Source: G963422745 sp963422745
Lineage (GTDB): Bacteria > Actinomycetota > Acidimicrobiia > Acidimicrobiales > Aldehydirespiratoraceae
NCBI GenBank assembly: GCA_963422745.1
Contig: OY730477.1
Location: forward strand, 1,488,001 to 1,552,000
Length of the DNA stretch: 64,000 nucleotides
Direction of reading: 5' to 3'
The notes under the pieces were generated by a model. The model was not told where the DNA came from. It was given only the letters and a program-made list of their open reading frames with translations, and made no database searches. The position numbers were made by a program, and so were the translations under genes. The stretch's first letter is position 1. Every line of letters begins with the position of its first letter. Shown here one piece after another: positions 1 through 7,426 of the stretch.

Positions 1-1581
1 GATCCCGTACCCGACGCGGTCCGTAGCAGGTACGGTCTCGTGACCCGCCACGCGGCCATACAAGACATCCATATGCCCGCCTCTATGGCGGACATGGCTA
101 TTGCACGCAGCCGCCTGGTCTTCGACGAACTGCTGCGTGTCCAACTCGAGCTGGTGCTTCGAAAGAGGCATTTCGAAACCGAGACCGTCGGCATCGCACA
201 CGACACGGCTGGCAAGTTGATCGAACGCTTCCGAGAAAAGATCCCGTTCACGCTCACAGCGGCGCAGCGGGGTGTTATGGCCGAGATTGACGCCGATCTG
301 CGCAAGCCGATCCCGATGCATCGGCTACTGCAAGGTGATGTGGGATCAGGCAAGACCCTGGTAGCGCTTCATGCCTTGCTGGTAGCGGTGCAGGGCGGTC
401 ATCAGGGGGCTCTGATGGTTCCCACAGGGGTCCTCGCCGAACAGCACCACGCAGCGGTAACCGGACTGCTCGGTGAGATCATTGTGCCCGACGAGAATTC
501 ACTCATTGATCGTCCTCTTCGGGTGGATCTTCTCGTAGGGAGGATGTCGGTGCCGGAGCGTCGTCGCGTCCTCAATGGTCTCAAGACCGGAGCTGTTGAC
601 ATCCTCATCGGCACCCATGCGCTTATCCAGGAACAGGTCGAATACAGATCGCTAGGCGTAGTAGTGATCGACGAGCAGCACCGTTTCGGGGTGGAGCAGC
701 GGGCAGCGCTACGACAAAAAGGTGATTCATCCGCTGAGCCGGACGTGTTGGTCATGACCGCCACGCCCATTCCCCGCACCGCCGCTATGACCGTCTACGG
801 TGACCTTGACGAAAGCAGGATCGACGAACTTCCACCGGGTCGAACACCAATCCAGACACAGTGGGCACGTACCGCCCTGGAGGAGTTCGGGGTGTGGCAG
901 GTGGTGCGTGATGCGGTTGCCGAAGGACGTCAGGCCTACGTTGTGTGTCCCACCATCGAAGAATCCACTGAGCTTGATCTACGATCGGCGACCAACACCT
1001 TCGCTGAGTTGGTCGCCGGCGAACTTTCCAATCAGCGCCTGGGTCTGCTCCATGGTCGGGTATCCGCCGCCGACAAAGATCGGACCATGGAGATGTTTCG
1101 GTCACGGCAATTGGACGTACTGGTCGCGACCACCGTTATTGAGGTAGGCGTCGATGTTCCCAACGCAACCGTCATGGTGATAGTTGACGCGGACCGTTTT
1201 GGGATAGCGCAGCTTCATCAGCTCCGTGGTCGGGTCGGGCGTGGCGAGCATCCTGGTCGGTGCTACTTGTTGGCAGATCCCCAAAGCACCGAAGCAAAGG
1301 CTCGTATGGACGCGTTGGTAGGGTCAACTGACGGTTTCAAACTGGCTGAGGTGGATCTTGAGGTTCGTGGTGAGGGCACGATCATGGGCGAACGCCAACG
1401 CGGCCGCAACGATCTGAGGTTGGCGTCGTTGCGCCGTGACAAGCAGTGGGTTGAAAAGGCCCGAACAGTGGCGAAAGAAATCATTGAGGCGGACCCCGAT
1501 CTCGCCCACCATCCCCAGCTACGTGACGAACTTGAGATCGTGCTCCGCGACGACGATACCGACTTTTTGATGAAGGGTTGA
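1..1581 (+). CDS. recG: ATP-dependent DNA helicase RecG (5' partial)
   Basis: RecG remodels stalled replication forks and Holliday junctions. The frame is open from base 1 with no stop, so the gene begins outside the window; 526 residues of the helicase part remain. The opening residues (DPVPDAVRSRYGL, then AAIQDIHMP) match the linker between the wedge domain and the helicase core. Visible motifs are Walker A GDVGSGKT near nt 334-357, a DEQH box near nt 670, TATPIPRT near nt 760, and the C-terminal helicase motifs ATTVIEVGVDVPNA and QLRGRVGRG. The wedge/OB domain is missing only because of the window edge. rsmD follows after 3 nt, suggesting one transcript. The first internal GTG at 40 is not the real start. 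Confidence 0.96.
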   Translation, partial: DPVPDAVRSRYGLVTRHAAIQDIHMPASMADMAIARSRLVFDELLRVQLELVLRKRHFETETVGIAHDTAGKLIERFREKIPFTLTAAQRGVMAEIDADLRKPIPMHRLLQGDVGSGKTLVALHALLVAVQGGHQGALMVPTGVLAEQHHAAVTGLLGEIIVPDENSLIDRPLRVDLLVGRMSVPERRRVLNGLKTGAVDILIGTHALIQEQVEYRSLGVVVIDEQHRFGVEQRAALRQKGDSSAEPDVLVMTATPIPRTAAMTVYGDLDESRIDELPPGRTPIQTQWARTALEEFGVWQVVRDAVAEGRQAYVVCPTIEESTELDLRSATNTFAELVAGELSNQRLGLLHGRVSAADKDRTMEMFRSRQLDVLVATTVIEVGVDVPNATVMVIVDADRFGIAQLHQLRGRVGRGEHPGRCYLLADPQSTEAKARMDALVGSTDGFKLAEVDLEVRGEGTIMGERQRGRNDLRLASLRRDKQWVEKARTVAKEIIEADPDLAHHPQLRDELEIVLRDDDTDFLMKG

Positions 1582-1584
1582 GCT

Positions 1585-2193
1585 GTGCGCATCGTGGCCG
1601 GAGAAGTTCGTGGTCGAAGGGTCACCGCACCGCAAGGAGCAGATATCAGACCCAGCAGCGAGCGCGTCCGCGAAGCGATGTTCAACTCGCTGTACTCGCG
1701 GGACGCGATCAGTAACGCACAGGTGCTGGATCTGTTCGCAGGGTCCGGCGCGCTCGGTTTCGAAGCTCTTTCGCGTGGCGCGTCGCATGTAACCTTCGTC
1801 GACAACGACCGGCGATCACTTGACGCCGTCCGCCTAAACCTGAAACGCCTGCAGCTGAGTGCCAAGTCCACGATCGTCGCAGCGGACGCGCAGGCATACC
1901 TCCTTCACAGATTCGGTACTCAATGTGAGTTCGGAGCGACCTCGATCCTTGACGAAGTGCCCCGGACGCTTGCTGACCCCGTCCCTCGAGGGTTCGACCT
2001 CGTCTTTGTGGATCCCCCGTACTCCTTCGACGATTGGCCGACGCTGCTTGGTCTACTCCGCTGGATCAACGGCGCAACCCTTGTGATCGAATCCGATCGC
2101 GAGATCGAGTTCGCATCGGGGTGGCGGATCCACCGCTGCAAGCGCTACGGAAGTACCGTGGTGACATTCGCGACCTTCGACGCCGGGAGCTGA
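1585..2193 (+). CDS. rsmD: 16S rRNA (guanine(966)-N(2))-methyltransferase RsmD
   Basis: This SAM-dependent enzyme methylates G966 of 16S rRNA. The 202 residues show the SAM-binding motif DLFAGSGALGFEA near residues 49-61 and the amino-methyltransferase motif VDPPY near residue 143, both in the family order. The N-terminus MRIVAGEVRGRR is typical of RsmD. The GTG start lies 3 nt after the recG stop, and coaD begins 6 nt after the rsmD stop; rsmD-coaD is a very common bacterial pair. Length agrees with the family, and nothing is unusual. Confidence 0.96.
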   Translation: MRIVAGEVRGRRVTAPQGADIRPSSERVREAMFNSLYSRDAISNAQVLDLFAGSGALGFEALSRGASHVTFVDNDRRSLDAVRLNLKRLQLSAKSTIVAADAQAYLLHRFGTQCEFGATSILDEVPRTLADPVPRGFDLVFVDPPYSFDDWPTLLGLLRWINGATLVIESDREIEFASGWRIHRCKRYGSTVVTFATFDAGS

Positions 2194-2199
2194 TTTGCA

Positions 2200-2679
2200 G
2201 TGACGACTCGTGTGCTGTTTCCCGGATCGTTCGACCCTGTACACAACGGACATATCGAGATCATCGAAACGGCCGCTTTGCTGTTTGATGATGTAGTGGT
2301 CGCGGCCATGCGCAATCCGCAGAAAACCTCGGGATTCTTCGATCTCAGCGAACGTGAAGCGATGCTGCGTGAATCGGTGTCGCACCTGCACAACGTCACC
2401 GTGGCTATGTTCTCGAAGTTGGTCGTTGACCTCGCTCGTGATGTAGACGCCGATTTCATTATCAAAGGCCTCCGAGCGGTGTCTGATTTCGAGAACGAGC
2501 TTCAGATGGCGCAGATGAATCAGGCAGTCTCCGGTGTGCACACCCTTTTCGTTCCGTCTGCGTCGCGCAGCTCGTTTCTCGCCTCGAAGTTCATCCGCGA
2601 GATCGCCTCGCTCGGCGGTGACATCTCGTCGATGGTCCCACCCGCTGTAGCTGCGCGGCTGAAAGATAGTCCCCGATGA
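2200..2679 (+). CDS. coaD: Phosphopantetheine adenylyltransferase
   Basis: CoaD transfers AMP from ATP to 4'-phosphopantetheine, the penultimate step of coenzyme A synthesis. The 159 residues have the usual length. The nucleotidyltransferase signature GSFDPVHNGHIE is at residues 9-20, with HNGH as the HxGH motif, and the C-terminal SSFLASKFIREIA matches the conserved ISSTxVR region. The GTG start at 2200 follows the rsmD stop closely. Its last bases overlap the ATG of the next gene (ATGA at 2676), so translation is probably coupled. Confidence 0.96.
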   Translation: MTTRVLFPGSFDPVHNGHIEIIETAALLFDDVVVAAMRNPQKTSGFFDLSEREAMLRESVSHLHNVTVAMFSKLVVDLARDVDADFIIKGLRAVSDFENELQMAQMNQAVSGVHTLFVPSASRSSFLASKFIREIASLGGDISSMVPPAVAARLKDSPR

Positions 2680-3263
2680 CCGACGAGAACCCGGAGTCAA
2701 CAAGATTCAACGCCGACATCGCCGCGCCACCAGCCTACAAGGCACCTCAGGCGGAGGTGATCTTGCGCAAGGCGATTGAGATCGTCGAGGAAGCACGGCC
2801 GATGCCGCTGTCGTCCTCGTCGATGATCAACAAAGAAGAACTGCTGGCTTTGTTGACGGCCACCGTGAATGCATTACCCGACGAGTTACGGGCCGCGCGC
2901 TGGCTACTCAAGGAAAGAGCCGATTTTCTTAGCGGGGTGCAAGCCGAAGGTGATCGTCTCATTGCTGCGGCTCGTACCCGGGCGGAACGGATGATCCAAC
3001 GCAACGAACTGGTGAGAGCCGCCACGGAGCGAGCTCAGGTGATCGTCACTGAGGCGGAGGATCGTGCCCGCAGACTGAAGCTCGAAACCGAAGACTGGTG
3101 TGACCGCAGACTCGGATCCATGGCGGTCGTGCTTGATCACACAATGAAGTCCGTTGTCGCGGGTCGTGCCCGTCTGCAAGGAGCAGTCCCCGAGCGTGCC
3201 GCCAACGAGGAACCCACCCAACCTCCGGTTGTCCGAGACTTCTTTGATCAGGACGACGCGTGA
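2676..3263 (+). CDS. sepIVA: SepIVA/DivIVA-like coiled-coil septation protein
   Basis: A 195-residue cytoplasmic protein with no signal or membrane segment. An N-terminal segment (about residues 25-50, IVEEARPMP then a short polar stretch) is followed by a long charged helix (about 55-165, with VQAEGDRLIAAARTRAERM and ATERAQVIVTEAEDRARRL), a DivIVA-like coiled coil. In mycobacteria SepIVA (Rv2927c) has the same arrangement and sits beside the DUF177 gene, rnc, fpg and smc. The same neighbours here make the assignment more than a generic coiled-coil call. It is shorter than mycobacterial SepIVA. The role in division or elongation is inferred from that relative. Confidence 0.72.
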   Translation: MTDENPESTRFNADIAAPPAYKAPQAEVILRKAIEIVEEARPMPLSSSSMINKEELLALLTATVNALPDELRAARWLLKERADFLSGVQAEGDRLIAAARTRAERMIQRNELVRAATERAQVIVTEAEDRARRLKLETEDWCDRRLGSMAVVLDHTMKSVVAGRARLQGAVPERAANEEPTQPPVVRDFFDQDDA

Positions 3264-3760
3264 CCATTGTCGATTCGCTGGTTGTGGATCTGTCGGAGAT
3301 CCGTTGCGGCGTCGGCATCCGCGTAACGACTTCTCCTGTGTTACCCGACATGCATATCGGTCATGGATCAATAGTCGACGGGTGTGCAAACGTTGACGTC
3401 GAGGTAACCGCGCATGACACCGAAGTGGTTGCCGATGGCACCGTCGGCGTTCGCTGGAGCGCCCCGTGTCGGCGCTGTCTCGAAGACGTCCGAGTTCAAA
3501 TCGAGATCGACTTCCAAGAGATATTCGAAGTCGATCCAACCGAAGGTGAAACCTGGCCGATCATGCAGGATCGAATCGATCTCAGCGACCCGGTCCGTCA
3601 TGTCGCGTTGTTGGCGATTCCGCTGGCACCGTTGTGCTCAAGTGACTGCGCTGGGCCTGAACCCGAGCGGTTCGCGACCGGAACAGTGCAGGTGACGGAA
3701 CCAACTGAGCTGCGTGACCCGCGTTGGGCCGCCCTGGACCTGCTCCGATTCGACGATTGA
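3260..3760 (+). CDS. yceD: DUF177 (YceD-family) protein upstream of L32
   Basis: The 166-residue protein belongs to the DUF177/YceD family, nearly always encoded directly before rpmF and implicated in 23S rRNA/ribosome assembly in other bacteria. Four cysteines in two pairs (CRRC and CSSDC) resemble a metal-binding arrangement, and the acidic middle IDFQEIFEVDP is family-typical. The GTG start at 3260 overlaps the sepIVA stop, so the two are probably co-translated. A strong inverted repeat follows its stop codon at 3761-3787. Confidence 0.85.
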   Translation: MTIVDSLVVDLSEIRCGVGIRVTTSPVLPDMHIGHGSIVDGCANVDVEVTAHDTEVVADGTVGVRWSAPCRRCLEDVRVQIEIDFQEIFEVDPTEGETWPIMQDRIDLSDPVRHVALLAIPLAPLCSSDCAGPEPERFATGTVQVTEPTELRDPRWAALDLLRFDD

Positions 3761-3787
3761 GATGCCCGCTCGTTGCGGCCGGGCATC
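3761..3787 (+). terminator. Perfect 8-bp hairpin after DUF177
   Basis: GATGCCCG (3761-3768) and CGGGCATC (3780-3787) form a perfect 8-bp stem with an 11-nt loop directly after the DUF177 stop codon. There is no following T-run, so this may be a U-less terminator, a partial terminator, or a processing/stability element separating DUF177 from rpmF. Confidence 0.45.
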
Positions 3788-3878
3788 GCCAATTGGCGTC
3801 TGTCCGAAACCCTCGCAAGGCAGTTAGCCTTCGGTTCACGAACGCGGCGGGCTTGAGCCCATGAATGCAGGAACAACG

Positions 3879-4058
3879 ATGGCCGTCCCGAAAAAGAAGA
3901 TGTCCAAGTCCAAGACCCGCAGCCGTAGGGCCTCGGCATGGCGCGTCTCAGCCGCATCTCGCAGCGTTTGCCCTCACTGCAACAACACCAAGCGGCCTCA
4001 TCGTGCCTGCGGATTCTGCGGTTGGTACTCAGGTCGCCAAGCCATTGAAGTCAACTGA
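3879..4058 (+). CDS. rpmF: 50S ribosomal protein L32 (zinc-ribbon form)
   Basis: A 59-residue ribosomal protein L32. It opens with MAVPKKKMSKSKTRSRRA, as expected for L32, and keeps all four zinc-ribbon cysteines as CPHC and CGFC. I chose ATG 3879 because AGGA lies 6 nt upstream at 3869-3872 and the product then begins with the conserved MAVPKKK; an upstream in-frame ATG at 3861 would add six residues the family lacks. Zinc-free L32 paralogues induced by zinc starvation lack these cysteines, so this is the zinc-replete form. The order DUF177-rpmF-plsX is widely conserved. Confidence 0.95.
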   Translation: MAVPKKKMSKSKTRSRRASAWRVSAASRSVCPHCNNTKRPHRACGFCGWYSGRQAIEVN

Positions 4059-4103
4059 TGCGCCGTACGCATCGGTGTCGTCGCTGATACAACCCTGCTA
4101 CTG

Positions 4104-5093
4104 ATGCAACCCATCGCCGTTGACGCCATGGGTGGTGATCACGCCCCCGCTGAGATCGTCAGCGGAGCCCGGGTCGCCGCGGAGCAACACGGAATCCCGG
4201 TTGTTCTCGTCGGTCGCTCCGATTGCTTGCACGACACCGGCGACCTGCCGATCATTGAGGCGTCACAGGTGATCCCGATGCACGCCGAACCCGGGGTGAG
4301 CGTGCGCAGAATGAAAGACTCGTCGCTGGTTCGCGCCGCTGAGGCGGTTCGCGACCGCACCGCTTCGGCCATGGTGTCCGCAGGCAACACCGGTGCGACC
4401 ATGGCTTCGGCCCTTCTGCGCATGGGTCGCATATCAGGCATTAATCGGCCCGCCATCGCGACCCCGATCCCTGTCCCCGGATCCGAACCTACTACGCTGC
4501 TTGACGCGGGTGCCAACGCTGAATGCCGCCCTGAGTGGCTCGCTGAATTTGCCCGGATGGGTGCCGTGTACGCCCGTGACCGGTTCGGTATGGCTTGCCC
4601 CAGAGTCGGTCTGTTGTCAATCGGCGAGGAAGACGGCAAGGGTAGCCCGTTCGTAAAGGAGTGCTTTGAGGCTTTGAGCGACCCCGCTTGGGCAGTCAGC
4701 GCGGACGCGGAGTGGATCGGCAACGTTGAGGGTCGTGACGTGATGACCGATTATGTTGACGTCGTCGTGACCGACGGGTTCACGGGAAACGTCACACTCA
4801 AGACACTCGAAGGGGCGATGTTGGCCCTGGTCAACCGGCTGCTGGTCGCAATCGATACCGACGAAACATCACGCGCCGCTGGTGCCGCTCTGGGCCCCGC
4901 TTTGGACCGCATGGTTGACGAGTTGCACCCCGACACCATCGGTGGCGCATTGCTGCTGGGAGTGCGCGGGGTGTGCGTTATCTCACACGGGTCTAGTTCC
5001 GCGAAGGCTATTACCAACGCCATCAGAGTCGCCGCGGAGATGGCAGAGGTCGGCATGGTGGCTCACCTCGGTCAAGCATGCAGTCTCAAATGA
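4104..5093 (+). CDS. plsX: Phosphate acyltransferase PlsX
   Basis: PlsX converts acyl-ACP to acyl-phosphate for phospholipid synthesis, acting peripherally at the membrane. The 329 residues begin with the family hallmark MQPIAVDAMGGDHAP and contain MVSAGNTGATMASAL and VVTDGFTGNVTLKTLEG, both characteristic. It lies between rpmF and acpP, the standard order, and supplies the acyl-ACP link with the next gene. No defect was seen. Confidence 0.95.
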   Translation: MQPIAVDAMGGDHAPAEIVSGARVAAEQHGIPVVLVGRSDCLHDTGDLPIIEASQVIPMHAEPGVSVRRMKDSSLVRAAEAVRDRTASAMVSAGNTGATMASALLRMGRISGINRPAIATPIPVPGSEPTTLLDAGANAECRPEWLAEFARMGAVYARDRFGMACPRVGLLSIGEEDGKGSPFVKECFEALSDPAWAVSADAEWIGNVEGRDVMTDYVDVVVTDGFTGNVTLKTLEGAMLALVNRLLVAIDTDETSRAAGAALGPALDRMVDELHPDTIGGALLLGVRGVCVISHGSSSAKAITNAIRVAAEMAEVGMVAHLGQACSLK

Positions 5094-5292
5094 GGTCGCG
5101 TGTATCCCGGCGAGCTACAAAGCTTGCAACCTGCGATACAGCCCGTCCCAAGCTTCACAAACACACAAGCATCCGGTTCGGCTAGTCTTGTTTTCCCGGC
5201 TGTCGTTGTAGGTGTACACAACGACGCATCCGACATCCAAGTCGCATCCAAGTAGTCAGTCACCGAATCAAACAACCATTGAAGAGGATCAG

Positions 5293-5583
5293 ATGCCAGC
5301 AGAATCGCATGTTGAACACGCTCCGTTTAGTCGTGAGGATATTCTTGACATCGTCAGGGACCGACTGGGTGAAATCCTCGAAATCGACCCCGCCACCATC
5401 AATGAGGGCGACGCCTTCGCGGACGATCTTGATGCCGACTCACTTGCACTGATAGAACTCGTTGAGGCGATAGAGGAAGAGCTCGCCGATCGGACCGTAG
5501 GATTCAGGATTGAGGACGAGGACCTTGAAGATCTCCGCTCGGTGCGCGATGCCGTTGACTACGTCGTCGCTAAGCTGGGCTGA
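5293..5583 (+). CDS. acpP: Acyl carrier protein
   Basis: A 96-residue acidic acyl carrier protein. The phosphopantetheine attachment motif DADSLALIELV places the modified serine at residue 50, and the acidic helices EAIEEELADR and RIEDEDLEDLRS are normal. ATG 5293 was chosen over an upstream in-frame ATG at 5212 because an AGAGGA ribosome-binding site precedes it by 4 nt and the upstream stretch is low-complexity. The stop TGA (5581-5583) is in the same frame as the following rnc gene. Confidence 0.92.
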   Translation: MPAESHVEHAPFSREDILDIVRDRLGEILEIDPATINEGDAFADDLDADSLALIELVEAIEEELADRTVGFRIEDEDLEDLRSVRDAVDYVVAKLG

Positions 5584-5625
5584 CCGCTGACAGCGGCGCA
5601 CCGGCCTGCGGGCCCGGAGGATCAT

Positions 5626-6333
5626 CTGGGGTATCGGCTCACCGATCCAGCCCTCTTGATGCGTGCTCTCACTCACCGGTCGTGGTGCTCGGAGCATCCC
5701 GGCGAGCCATCCAACGAACGGCTTGAGTTCCTAGGCGACGCCGTACTGCAATTGGTGGTCACTCATCACATCTTCATCCGTTTCCCGGACTTGGCCGAGG
5801 GCAAACTCGCAAAGATCAGGGCATCTGTGGTCAGTGCAGCAGCCTTGGCCGAGGTAGCCGCTGAACTTCGCATCGGCGAACAGCTCAGGCTCGGTCGAGG
5901 CGAGGACCGTACCGGCGGCCGAATGAAGGTGTCGATTCTCGCCGATGCTCTCGAAGCGACCATAGGTGCCATCTATCTCGACAGCGGTTTCGATGTGGCA
6001 TCGGAGTTTGTACTGGATCGATTTCGGTGTCGAATCGCCGAGGCGGCCGCGCACCCCGGCGAGGCGGATTACAAGTCTCGGCTTCAGGAAACCGTCACCA
6101 GTGGGGGTCATCCCCCGCCCGTGTATCAACTCGAGGAGTTCGGTCCCGAAAACCGAAAGCGCTTTCGTGCGACTGTTTTGGTGGACCACCGATCGGTTGG
6201 CAGAGGCGACGGTAGGTCCAAGAAGGAGGCGGAGCAGCGAGCCGCTAAGGCCGCTTGTGACGCAAGTACAGAAGTTGCTTCTGACAATAGCAGGGAATCA
6301 GTACCGACGACCCGATCGGGAAGGAATAGATGA
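5626..6333 (+). CDS. rnc: Ribonuclease III, probably CTG-initiated
   Basis: RNase III cleaves double-stranded RNA in rRNA and mRNA processing. The catalytic domain carries NERLEFLGDAVL (E34 and D38 in this numbering) and a second acidic site at DALEATIGAIYLD. A dsRNA-binding domain (about 150-215) contains DYKSRLQE and GRSKKEAEQRAAKAA. The conserved start LGYRLTDPALL lies upstream of the first usable TTG (5656) or ATG (5659), and no ATG, GTG or TTG occurs between the acpP stop and 5656. A perfect GGAGG at 5616-5620, 5 nt before CTG 5626, makes that the best start (235 aa). The 3' end overlaps the fpg ATG. Confidence 0.88.
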   Translation: MGYRLTDPALLMRALTHRSWCSEHPGEPSNERLEFLGDAVLQLVVTHHIFIRFPDLAEGKLAKIRASVVSAAALAEVAAELRIGEQLRLGRGEDRTGGRMKVSILADALEATIGAIYLDSGFDVASEFVLDRFRCRIAEAAAHPGEADYKSRLQETVTSGGHPPPVYQLEEFGPENRKRFRATVLVDHRSVGRGDGRSKKEAEQRAAKAACDASTEVASDNSRESVPTTRSGRNR

Positions 6334-7166
6334 TGCTCGAATTGCCTGAGGTGGAGATCATCCGTCGCGAACTCGAGCGTGACCTCGTCGGTAGGAAAAT
6401 CAAGACCGCCGAAGCCGCAAGCATGAAGGTTCTCGGGCGATACCGGATGCGCAAGGCATTCACTACCCTTATTGAGGGCCGCAAGATTGAGTCGGTCAAG
6501 CGTCGGGGCCTGTTCTTGACGGTTGTGCTGAGCGGCGACCGCACGATGGTGATCGAGCTTGGAAGCGGCGCCGTTCTGCGCCGGCACGCCAACAAGGATC
6601 CGGTGGTGCGCTATACCGAGCTAGTCATTACCTTCACACAACAAGGCCAATTGAGGCTCGTTGATCCCGATGGCTCCTCGGATGTTTTCGCTGTTGACAC
6701 GGACGCACTCAAAGATGAACTGCCCCAACTCGAAGGCTATGGCTTCGATCCGATCAGCAACCAGGTTCCGTGGAGGACCTTTGGCCAGCGACTCCTTTCG
6801 AAACCGGTGAAGTTGAAGACCTTGTTGATGGACCCCACGTTCATTATCGGCATCGGCAACATCTATGCCGACGAAATCCTCTTTGACGCGGGATTGCGAT
6901 ACGACAGGATGAGCGACTCACTTTCGGTGCAAGAGATCAGGCGACTGCATCGGGCACTGGTCAGCACGATTCACAGTGCTCTCAGACATCGCGGAACATC
7001 GCTTCGTGAGCGGCCCTTCGTCGACCCCTCCGGAGTCGAGGGAGACTACGCCCGTCATCTTGAGGTGTGGGGCAGGCACGGCCGGCTGAGCAGCCGCTCT
7101 CGAAAGCCCATCAAGCGGGTCAAGTTCCGTGGTGCTTGGACCTATTACTGCGAGACGCAGAATTGA
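6333..7166 (+). CDS. Fpg/MutM-fold protein lacking catalytic and zinc residues
   Basis: This 277-residue ORF sits at the usual Fpg position between rnc and smc and keeps the fold: ELPEVEIIRRELE at the start, GIGNIYADEILFDAGLRYDR in the helix-two-turn-helix region, and WTYYC near the end. The functional residues are changed. The N-terminal proline that forms the Schiff base is leucine (MLELPEVE instead of MPELPEVE), the RRGK lysine is leucine (RRGLFL), and the RTFGE-like loop reads DGSSD. Three of the four zinc-finger cysteines are gone, and the arginine before the final YYC is not kept. The frame is intact and full length, so this looks like a retained pseudoenzyme rather than decay. Start may be ATG 6330 or 6333; neither gives Pro2. 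Confidence 0.85.
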   Translation: MLELPEVEIIRRELERDLVGRKIKTAEAASMKVLGRYRMRKAFTTLIEGRKIESVKRRGLFLTVVLSGDRTMVIELGSGAVLRRHANKDPVVRYTELVITFTQQGQLRLVDPDGSSDVFAVDTDALKDELPQLEGYGFDPISNQVPWRTFGQRLLSKPVKLKTLLMDPTFIIGIGNIYADEILFDAGLRYDRMSDSLSVQEIRRLHRALVSTIHSALRHRGTSLRERPFVDPSGVEGDYARHLEVWGRHGRLSSRSRKPIKRVKFRGAWTYYCETQN

Positions 7167-7426
7167 CTTGTTGGGGGACGCAGAACTAATCAGCCCGGCA
7201 ATTTGACTACGCCGACAATTGAACACCGTGACGATTACTGCTCAACACATGTGTGCAGTTCAACGGAACAGTCAAAACGTGTCGTGATGTTGCGCTGCGC
7301 GTGATTTTGTGCCAGCAAGGATGATCTAACTCGGTGTCTGTTGGTTCAAGCCTGGCGTGCCAAAGCGATCGGTGATGACTACACACCTGTAATTCGTTGC
7401 GGGTTTCTTTGGTAGATTCTGTCTTG

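Noticed and set aside
5581..5583. Stop-codon read-through joining AcpP and RNase III
   Set aside because: A well-placed GGAGG before CTG 5626 explains the arrangement without read-through, and a fused protein would be unusual.
7337..7365. TTCAAG-containing segment resembling a tRNA T-arm
   Set aside because: The stem would be mostly wobble pairs, and no acceptor, D or anticodon arm can be drawn.
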